64,000 nt of DNA from Microbacterium hominis (lineage in GTDB: Bacteria; Actinomycetota; Actinomycetes; Actinomycetales; Microbacteriaceae). The position numbers and the translations under genes are program-made. Positions 58,287 through 64,000 of this stretch are shown here, piece after piece. The DNA is taken from assembly GCF_013282805.1 (NCBI RefSeq), contig NZ_CP054038.1, forward strand, positions 1,984,001-2,048,000, read 5' to 3'. Within the stretch, counting starts at the first letter, position 1, and the number at the start of each line of letters is the position of its first letter. The notes beneath the pieces were generated by a model. It did not search any database, was not told the DNA's origin, and saw only the letters and a list, made by a program, of their open reading frames with translations.

Positions 58287-60161
58287 ATGCGGGGGCGGGG
58301 CCGGCAGCGCTCAGGCGCGCTGGTCCTGGCCGCCCTCACCGTCGCGGCCCTGTTCGCCGCCCCCGCCGCGCCCGCGGCAGCCGCCGTCGCCTCCGTGCAG
58401 CGGCTCGCCGGCGACGACCGCTTCGAGACGTCGGCGGCCATCAGCGCCTCGACCTTCTCGCCGGGAGTCGCGACGGCCTACATCGCCGCGGGACTCGACT
58501 TCCCCGACGCGCTGTCGGGGTCGGCAGCGGCTCGGGCACGCTCGGCGCCGGTGCTGCTCACCCTCGCTGCGTCGCTGCCGGCCGCGACCGCGGGCGAGCT
58601 CACCCGGCTCCGCCCCGGCCGCATCATCGTGCTCGGCGGAGAGGGCGTCATCTCGGCGGGGGTGATGAACGCGCTGGCCGCGTACACCGCGGGCGCGGTC
58701 ACCCGCATCGCCGGCGCCGACCGCTACGCGACCTCCGCCGCCGTCAGCGCCGCGACCTTCGCCGCCGGCGCCCCCGTCGCCTACCTCGTCGACGGGACGA
58801 CCTACGCCGATGCGCTGGCGGCGGCGCCCGCCGCCGGACGACAGGGCGGCCCGATCCTGCTCACGGGGCGCACGGCGCTGCCGGCGGCGGTGCGGGCCGA
58901 GCTCGTCCGGCTGCGCCCCGCACGCGTCGTCATCGCCGGCGGCACCGGCGCGGTGAGCGCGGCGGTCGCCGATGCCGCCGCGGCCGCCACCGGGGCGCCC
59001 GTCCAGCGGCTGGCCGGCGCCGATCGGTACGCGACCGCCGCCGCCATCGCCGCGGCCACGTTCCCCGACGGCGCGCCGACCGTGTCGGTGGCGAGCGGAG
59101 CCGACTTCCCCGATGCGCTCTCCGGTGCCGCGGCGGCGGCGGACGGACCGCTGCTGCTGACCACACCGGGCTCCGTGCCCGTCGCGACGGCGCGCGAGAT
59201 CATCCGTCTCGCCCCCGGCCGCATCCTCGTGCTCGGCGGCGCCGGCGCGGTCTCGGCCACCGTCTCCGACCGGCTCACGGTCGTCGGAACCTCTCTCACC
59301 GCGGCGACCGGCGGAGTCATCACGTCATCGACCGAGGTGCGCGCAGGCTCCTGCCTGACCTCGCCCGATGCATCCCATCGCCTCTGCGTCGGCATCGACG
59401 GCGAGATCAGCGTGCACCGCGGAACGACGCTGCGGTGGCGATCGTGGTCGGCGGACGCATCGCCGCGCGCCCTCCGCGTCCGCGGCGACGGCAACGCCGT
59501 GCTCTACAGCGTGGACGGCCGGATCATCTGGCAGACGAGCACCTCGGGAACCGCCGCGACCTCGCTGACGATGGCCGACGCCGGAGACGCCCTGCTGCGC
59601 ACCTCCGCCGGCGCCGTCCTGTGGTCGACGATGACGAGCCCCGGCTCGCCGGTCTGGCGCCTCCCGTACGCCACCGGGCAGAGCTGGGCCGCCGGCGCGC
59701 CGCACTCGTCGTTCGGCACCGGACAGGGCGCACGCGGCTCGCTCGACTTCGGACCGCGAGCAGGGGGGTCCACGCGGGTGCTCGCGATCGCGCCCGGCAC
59801 CGTCTACCGCGTCCAATGCGGCGCCGGATCCTACCTCGGCATCAGTCACGCCGGCGGCTGGCAGTCCACCTACTACCACCTCGTCAACGAGCAGACGCAG
59901 CTGGTCGGCACGACCGTGGCCGCCGGCACCTACCTCGGCGATGTCGGGCGGACGCTGCCGTGCGGCGGGGGAGCGACCTTCGACCACGTGCACCTGACCA
60001 TCCGACGCGCCGGTGCGCCGGTCTCCGTCGAGGGGATGACCTTCGGCGGCTACACCGTGCGCAGCGGCGGCTCCGACTACTGGGGCCACTGGGTGGATGC
60101 CACGGGCCGGCGCGTCGTCACAGCACCCGGCGGCGCCGCCTGCTGCCTGCTGGCGCGCTGA
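58287..60161 (+). CDS. Secreted protein with three CWB2 repeats, a lectin-like region and an M23 (LasA-type) peptidase domain
   Basis: A 624-aa exported protein. A signal peptide (about 1-34, RR-rich start then LVLAALTVAALFAAPAAPAAAA) is followed by three cell wall-binding repeat 2 units (about 36-345) with RLAGDDRFETSA or RIAGADRYATSA cores. A bulb-lectin-like stretch follows (about 350-450, NAVLYSVDGRIIWQ), then a peptidase domain with H473, D487 and the pair H567/H569 placed as in LasA-type M23 enzymes. Peptidoglycan cleavage is likely. It lies just after hisI where trpE would be expected. A putative early start is ATG 58287. Confidence 0.88.
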   Translation: MRGRGRQRSGALVLAALTVAALFAAPAAPAAAAVASVQRLAGDDRFETSAAISASTFSPGVATAYIAAGLDFPDALSGSAAARARSAPVLLTLAASLPAATAGELTRLRPGRIIVLGGEGVISAGVMNALAAYTAGAVTRIAGADRYATSAAVSAATFAAGAPVAYLVDGTTYADALAAAPAAGRQGGPILLTGRTALPAAVRAELVRLRPARVVIAGGTGAVSAAVADAAAAATGAPVQRLAGADRYATAAAIAAATFPDGAPTVSVASGADFPDALSGAAAAADGPLLLTTPGSVPVATAREIIRLAPGRILVLGGAGAVSATVSDRLTVVGTSLTAATGGVITSSTEVRAGSCLTSPDASHRLCVGIDGEISVHRGTTLRWRSWSADASPRALRVRGDGNAVLYSVDGRIIWQTSTSGTAATSLTMADAGDALLRTSAGAVLWSTMTSPGSPVWRLPYATGQSWAAGAPHSSFGTGQGARGSLDFGPRAGGSTRVLAIAPGTVYRVQCGAGSYLGISHAGGWQSTYYHLVNEQTQLVGTTVAAGTYLGDVGRTLPCGGGATFDHVHLTIRRAGAPVSVEGMTFGGYTVRSGGSDYWGHWVDATGRRVVTAPGGAACCLLAR

Positions 60162-60194
60162 CCGCGTCCGATCCCGACGGCGCCGGTCGCCGAC

Positions 60195-60200
60195 TACCCT
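60195..60200 (+). promoter_or_regulatory. -10 box (TACCCT) of the trp unit
   Basis: TACCCT ends 6 bases before the GTG at 60207, in the 45-base gap after the CWB2/M23 gene. Confidence 0.5.
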
Positions 60201-60206
60201 GGACAG

Positions 60207-60806
60207 GTGATCCGCCGTGCCCGCCTCCTGTCCGTCGTGGCCGTCGTCGCCTCCGGTGCGCTCGGTGTCATCTCCTCGACCCAGGTCTGGCTGGAGGTCT
60301 TCCTCGCCGACGGCGCCGCCGAGCCGCTCGCCGTCCCGGGTGCCGACGCGGTCGCGCTGCTGGCACCGCTGAGCCTCGCCGCGCTCGCGCTCGGGGGCGC
60401 GCTGAGCATCGTCGGCCTCGCGCTGCGCTACGCCTTCGGCGCGCTGTCGCTCGTGATCGGCGTGACGCTGCTGATCCTCACCGCGCGTGTGGCGCTGGAG
60501 CACCCCGTCGATGCCGTGGCGGGCGCCGTCACGGCGGCGACCGGCATCACCGGCCCTGCCGCGGTGTCGGAGCTCGTCCTGTCGATCAGCGCGACCCCGT
60601 GGCCGGCGGTCACGGCAGCGGTGTGGGTGGTGCTGATCGCCGCGGGCGTGTTCACCCTCGCCACGGCGCGGCATTGGCGCGGCGGCGACCGGCGCTACCG
60701 CTCGGAGGCCCCGAGCGCTCAGCCCTCCGGCCCGGCGGGCTCGCGCCCCCACGACGCGATCGACTCCTGGGACGACCTGTCACGCGGCGACGACCCGACC
60801 GCGTGA
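60207..60806 (+). CDS. Tryptophan biosynthesis-associated membrane protein
   Basis: A 199-aa protein with four predicted membrane helices at about 7-25, 48-68, 73-92 and 130-152, and a hydrophilic C-terminal tail (155-199). The topology and the position just before trpC match the actinobacterial Trp_oprn_chp family (Rv1610-like). The function is unknown. The short STQVWLEV segment after helix 1 is typical. It probably starts the local trp transcription unit, since trpE is missing. Confidence 0.85.
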   Translation: MIRRARLLSVVAVVASGALGVISSTQVWLEVFLADGAAEPLAVPGADAVALLAPLSLAALALGGALSIVGLALRYAFGALSLVIGVTLLILTARVALEHPVDAVAGAVTAATGITGPAAVSELVLSISATPWPAVTAAVWVVLIAAGVFTLATARHWRGGDRRYRSEAPSAQPSGPAGSRPHDAIDSWDDLSRGDDPTA

Positions 60807-60811
60807 AACGC

Positions 60812-60817
60812 TAGACT
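60812..60817 (+). promoter_or_regulatory. -10 box (TAGACT) before the HGxxPAAW gene
   Basis: TAGACT is followed by a short leader with GGAGGA ahead of the ATG at 60849. Confidence 0.5.
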
Positions 60818-60848
60818 GACCAGGCCCACGCACTTCCGGAGGACATCC

Positions 60849-61079
60849 ATGAGCAACCCCATCGGCGATCCCGGCCACGGACACTCGCCCGCCGCCTGGA
60901 CCGCTGTCGTGATCATGCTGGTCGCCGTCGCGATCGGCACGACCGCATTCTTCTTCGAAGTCGTCTGGCTCGTCTGGGCCTCCGCGGTCCTCGTCGTCAT
61001 CGGACTCGTGGTGGGCTGGGCCATGGCCAAGGCCGGCTACGGCGTGAACGGTCCGAAGTACACGCCGAAAGCGCACTGA
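60849..61079 (+). CDS. HGxxPAAW family small membrane protein
   Basis: A 76-aa protein with the diagnostic HGHSPAAW motif at residues 10-17 and two hydrophobic helices (about 18-34 and 39-58), then GYGVNGPKYTPKAH. The family is found next to trpC in many actinobacteria and has no known function. A GGAGGA ribosome-binding site lies upstream. trpC starts two bases after its stop. Confidence 0.88.
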   Translation: MSNPIGDPGHGHSPAAWTAVVIMLVAVAIGTTAFFFEVVWLVWASAVLVVIGLVVGWAMAKAGYGVNGPKYTPKAH

Positions 61080-61081
61080 TC

Positions 61082-61891
61082 GTGCTCGCCGACCTCACGG
61101 CCGGCGCGGTGGAAGACGCCGAGACGCGCGCACTCGGGCGGCCGCTGGCCGCGGTCGAACGCGACGCCCTCGCGCAGCCCTCCGCACTCGACGCACTCGG
61201 CGCGCTCGCACCGGCTGATCGGGTGAAGATCATCGCCGAAGTCAAGCGCGCGAGTCCCTCGCGCGGCGATCTGGCCGAGATCCCCGACCCGGCGCTGCAG
61301 GCGCGGCGGTACGAGACCGGTGGCGCGTCGACCATCTCGGTGCTCACCGAAGGCCGACGGTTCAAGGGCAGTCTCGCGGACCTCGAGGCCGTGAAGTCGT
61401 CCGTGTCGCTGCCGGTGCTGCGCAAGGACTTCATCGCCACGGAGTATCAGGTGCTCGAGGCGCGCGCCGCCGGCGCCGACCTCGTGCTGCTGATCGTCGC
61501 CGCCCTCCCGCAGGACGTGCTCGCACGTCTGCACGCCCTCGCGCTCGAGCTCGGGATGACGCCGCTGGTCGAGACCCACTCCGCGGAGGAGGTCGACCGG
61601 GCAGCCGACATCGGCGCGCGCCTGATCGGGGTCAACGCGCGCGACCTGTCGACATTCGAGCTCGATCGGGATCTCTTCGGCCGGCTCGCCGAGCGCATCC
61701 CCGCCGATGCCGTGCGGATCGCGGAGTCGGCGGTGCTCGCGCCGGCCGACGTCGAGCACTACCGGCGCGCGGGAGCCGATGTCGTCCTCATCGGCGAGGC
61801 TCTCGTGACCAACGACCCTGTTTCGACGCTCGCCGCGTTCCTCGCGGCGGGATCGTTCGACACCCCGAGCGATCGGAGCGAGATCCCGTGA
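61082..61891 (+). CDS. trpC: Indole-3-glycerol phosphate synthase
   Basis: A 269-aa TIM-barrel enzyme. It has [17 protein letters not shown] with catalytic Lys/Glu, [36 protein letters not shown] and the late [16 protein letters not shown] 61082 follows the HGxxPAAW stop at once. It is not fused to trpF. It overlaps trpB by four bases. Confidence 0.97.
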   Translation: MLADLTAGAVEDAETRALGRPLAAVERDALAQPSALDALGALAPADRVKIIAEVKRASPSRGDLAEIPDPALQARRYETGGASTISVLTEGRRFKGSLADLEAVKSSVSLPVLRKDFIATEYQVLEARAAGADLVLLIVAALPQDVLARLHALALELGMTPLVETHSAEEVDRAADIGARLIGVNARDLSTFELDRDLFGRLAERIPADAVRIAESAVLAPADVEHYRRAGADVVLIGEALVTNDPVSTLAAFLAAGSFDTPSDRSEIP

Positions 61892-63096
61892 GTCTGCGCG
61901 AGGTCACCGGCCCCTTCTTCGGCGAGTTCGGCGGGCGCTACATGCCCGAGTCGCTCATCGCCGCCATCGACGAGCTCACCCTCGAGTACGAGGCGGCCAA
62001 GGCCGACCCCGAGTTCCAGGCCGAGTTCGTCCGGCTTCTGAATTCGTACGCGGGACGCCCGTCGCCCATCACCGAGGTGCCGCGCTTCGCCGAGCACGCG
62101 GGCGGTGCGCGCATCTTCCTCAAGCGCGAGGACCTCAACCACACCGGCTCGCACAAGATCAACAACGTGCTCGGCCAGGCGCTGCTGACCCGGCGGCTGG
62201 GCAAGACACGCGTGATCGCCGAGACCGGCGCGGGGCAGCACGGCGTCGCCACCGCCACGGCGGCCGCGCTGTTCGGCCTGGACTGCACGATCTACATGGG
62301 CGAGGTCGACACCGAGCGCCAGGCGCTCAACGTCGCGCGCATGCGGCTGCTGGGCGCGGAGGTGGTGCCGGTGACGACCGGATCGCGCACCCTCAAGGAC
62401 GCCATCAACGACGCGTACCGCGATTGGGTCGCCTCGGTCGAGACCACCAACTACATCTTCGGCACGGCGGCCGGACCTCACCCGTTCCCCGCCATGGTGC
62501 GGGACTTCCAGAAGGTCATCAGCGAAGAGGCGCGCTCCCAGCTTCTCGAGGAGGCCGGACGCCTGCCCGACGCGGTGCTCGCCTGCGTCGGCGGCGGCTC
62601 CAACGCGATCGGCATGTTCGACGCGTTCCTGGACGACGCCGAGGTGCGCCTCTACGGTGTCGAGGCCGCCGGTGACGGCGTGGACACGACCCGTCACGCG
62701 GCCTCGATCGAGCGCGGCCGTCCCGGCGTGCTGCACGGCGCGAAGACCTTCGTGCTGCAGGACGAGGACGGGCAGACCATCGAGTCGCACTCGATCTCGG
62801 CGGGTCTGGACTACCCCGGCGTCGGACCGGAGCACGCGTGGCTGGCGTCGATCGGCCGCGCCGACTACATCCCGGCCACCGACGACGAAGCCATGCAGGC
62901 CCTGCGGCTGCTGTCGCGCACCGAGGGGATCATCCCCGCGATCGAGTCCGCCCACGCGCTGGCGGGCGCTCTGCGCATCGGCCGCGAGCTCGGGCCCGAC
63001 GCGATCCTCGCCGTCTGCCTGTCCGGCCGCGGCGACAAGGACATGGACACCGCAGCCCGGTACTTCGGCCTGTACGACGAAGGAGCCGCCTCGTGA
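61888..63096 (+). CDS. trpB: Tryptophan synthase beta chain
   Basis: A 402-aa PLP enzyme joining indole and serine. The PLP lysine is in [15 protein letters not shown]. Also seen are [17 protein letters not shown], the phosphate-binding [12 protein letters not shown] and the C-terminal [12 protein letters not shown]. This is the TrpB1 type. GTG 61888 overlaps trpC and the stop overlaps trpA. Confidence 0.98.
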   Translation: MSLREVTGPFFGEFGGRYMPESLIAAIDELTLEYEAAKADPEFQAEFVRLLNSYAGRPSPITEVPRFAEHAGGARIFLKREDLNHTGSHKINNVLGQALLTRRLGKTRVIAETGAGQHGVATATAAALFGLDCTIYMGEVDTERQALNVARMRLLGAEVVPVTTGSRTLKDAINDAYRDWVASVETTNYIFGTAAGPHPFPAMVRDFQKVISEEARSQLLEEAGRLPDAVLACVGGGSNAIGMFDAFLDDAEVRLYGVEAAGDGVDTTRHAASIERGRPGVLHGAKTFVLQDEDGQTIESHSISAGLDYPGVGPEHAWLASIGRADYIPATDDEAMQALRLLSRTEGIIPAIESAHALAGALRIGRELGPDAILAVCLSGRGDKDMDTAARYFGLYDEGAAS

Positions 63097-63887
63097 CGTC
63101 CCGGGTCGCCGCGGCCATCGACGCCGCGCGTGCGGCGGGGCGCGGCGCGTTCGTCGGGTACCTTCCGCTCGGCTTCCCCGACCTCGAGACGAGCATCGAG
63201 GCCGCCGTCGCACTGGCCGACAGCGGCGCCGACGTGCTGGAGCTCGGGCCGCCCTATTCCGACCCGGTCATGGACGGAACGGTCATCCAGGAGGCCACGC
63301 AGACCGCCCTCGCGGGCGGATTCCGGCTGCGCGACACCTTCACGGCCGTGCGCGAGATCACGCGGCGCGTCGATGTGCCGGTGCTCGTGATGACGTACTG
63401 GAACCCGGTGCTGCAGTACGGCGTGGACCGGTACGCCGACGACCTGCTCGCCGCCGGCGGAGCCGGACTGATCACCCCGGACATCACGCCTGAGGCCGCG
63501 GGGGAGTGGATCGCCGCGAGCACCCGCACGGGTCTGGACCGCGTCTTCCTCGCCGCCCCCACCTCCACCGACGACCGGCTCGATCTGATCGTCGAGCATT
63601 CCACCGGATTCGTGTACACGGTCTCGACCATGGGCATCACCGGTGAGCGCGCACAGCTCGACGCGGCGGCCCGGACGCTCGTGACCCGTCTGCGGGCGCG
63701 CGGCGCGCAGCACGCGTGCGTCGGCATCGGCATCTCCACCGCCGAGCAGGTCGGCGGCGTCGTCGACTACGCCGACGGGGCGATCGTCGGCACCGCGCTC
63801 GTGCGCGCGCTCCGCGACGGAGGCCTCGACGGCCTGCGCGCGACGGCCGCCACGCTCGCCGCGGGCACCGTCCGGCCCGCGGTTTAG
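63093..63887 (+). CDS. trpA: Tryptophan synthase alpha chain
   Basis: A 264-aa TIM-barrel subunit that cleaves indole-glycerol phosphate. The catalytic Glu and Asp are in [32 protein letters not shown] at the N terminus and [27 protein letters not shown] at the phosphate site are conserved. In the usual motif the sequence is ELGIPFSDP; here it reads ELGPPYSDP. The stop TAG is part of the next -10 box. Confidence 0.97.
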   Translation: MTSRVAAAIDAARAAGRGAFVGYLPLGFPDLETSIEAAVALADSGADVLELGPPYSDPVMDGTVIQEATQTALAGGFRLRDTFTAVREITRRVDVPVLVMTYWNPVLQYGVDRYADDLLAAGGAGLITPDITPEAAGEWIAASTRTGLDRVFLAAPTSTDDRLDLIVEHSTGFVYTVSTMGITGERAQLDAAARTLVTRLRARGAQHACVGIGISTAEQVGGVVDYADGAIVGTALVRALRDGGLDGLRATAATLAAGTVRPAV

Positions 63888-63890
63888 ACT
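63885..63890 (+). promoter_or_regulatory. -10 box (TAGACT) of lgt
   Basis: It overlaps the trpA stop codon. It gives a leader of about 40 bases with AAGGAAC before the ATG at 63937. Confidence 0.5.
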
Positions 63891-63936
63891 TCACAGGTCG
63901 GCTGTCGCCGGCATCCCCTCAGCAAGGAACGCCCAC

Positions 63937-64000
63937 ATGATCACCGCCGCACAGACCCTGCTCGCCCAGGGCGTCGCCGCCAGCATCCCGAGCCCGACGA
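63937..64000 (+). CDS. lgt: Prolipoprotein diacylglyceryl transferase, 5' end only
   Basis: The window ends 21 codons into this frame. It begins MITAAQTLLAQGVAASIPSPT after AAGGAAC. The SIPSP motif at the end is where Lgt proteins begin their conserved region, and lgt follows trpA in many actinobacteria. The assignment rests on this short sequence and synteny. Lgt adds diacylglycerol to lipoprotein cysteines at the membrane. Confidence 0.7.
   Translation, partial: MITAAQTLLAQGVAASIPSPT

Overview
The window is about 70% G+C and densely packed. Start codons are often GTG, many ATGA/GTGA stop-start overlaps occur, and the gene order is that of the high-GC Gram-positive core genome (thrS-HIT, pdxS-pdxT, yebC-ruvCAB-yajC-secDF-rel, alaS-ruvX-mltG-aroECKBQ-efp-nusB, pyrRBC-carAB-pyrF-gmk-rpoZ-metK-priA-fmt-rsmB, rpe-his-trp-lgt). 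Together with CWB2 cell-wall repeats, an HGxxPAAW membrane protein and a Trp-associated membrane protein, this points to an actinobacterial chromosome, most likely Micrococcales / Microbacteriaceae (Microbacterium-like). The genus is inferred from gene content and style, not from a marker search. No insertion sequence, prophage, CRISPR array or rRNA was seen.

Layout. 1-450: tRNA-Val(GAC) and tRNA-Gly(GCC), each followed by a terminator, then a small threonine-rich upstream ORF and leader before thrS. 453-3009: thrS (frame broken by one base near its 3' end) and a HIT protein. 3031-6844: vitamin B6 block, pdxY and a MocR/PdxR regulator on the minus strand, diverging from pdxS-pdxT across a 14-bp palindrome. 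6877-8199: an unrecognised protein and a hemerythrin-type protein. 8258-16929: yebC, ruvCAB, yajC-secD-secF and the bifunctional (p)ppGpp enzyme rel. 16916-19241 (minus): an AbiEi-like orphan, a DUF349 protein and a small proline-rich membrane protein. 19371-22024: rarA, rpsD and a repeat-containing membrane-anchored protein. 22094-32731: alaS, ruvX, mltG, the shikimate genes with an embedded GNAT gene, efp and nusB. 32770-38447: SWIM-SNF2 helicase, an MBL-Rieske fusion and a DoxX-like protein. 38584-48066: a tightly overlapped pyrimidine operon ending in a protein that fuses mIHF to guanylate kinase. 48160-54000: rpoZ, metK, an ATPase-degenerate priA, fmt and rsmB. 54004-55176 (minus): glutaminase with a STAS-like tail. 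55197-64000: rpe, hisE-hisG-hisF-hisI, a secreted CWB2/M23 protein at the place where trpE would be expected, the Trp-associated membrane protein, trpC-trpB-trpA and the first codons of lgt.

How it works together. The window is largely housekeeping: aminoacylation and translation (thrS, alaS, rpsD, efp, fmt, rsmB), recombination (ruvCAB, ruvX, rarA, priA), secretion (secDF, yajC, lgt), and nucleotide, aromatic, histidine, tryptophan, PLP and SAM biosynthesis. At least ten genes have a TANNNT box 6-7 bases before the start codon, which suggests abundant leaderless transcription. Several intergenic gaps hold a long U-poor hairpin immediately followed by the next -10 box.

Most noteworthy: the thrS frameshift; the threonine-rich leaderless ORF before thrS; the mIHF-Gmk fusion; the MBL-Rieske fusion; the absent trpE; the hairpin covering the rel ribosome-binding site; and the frequent heptamer GGATGCC.
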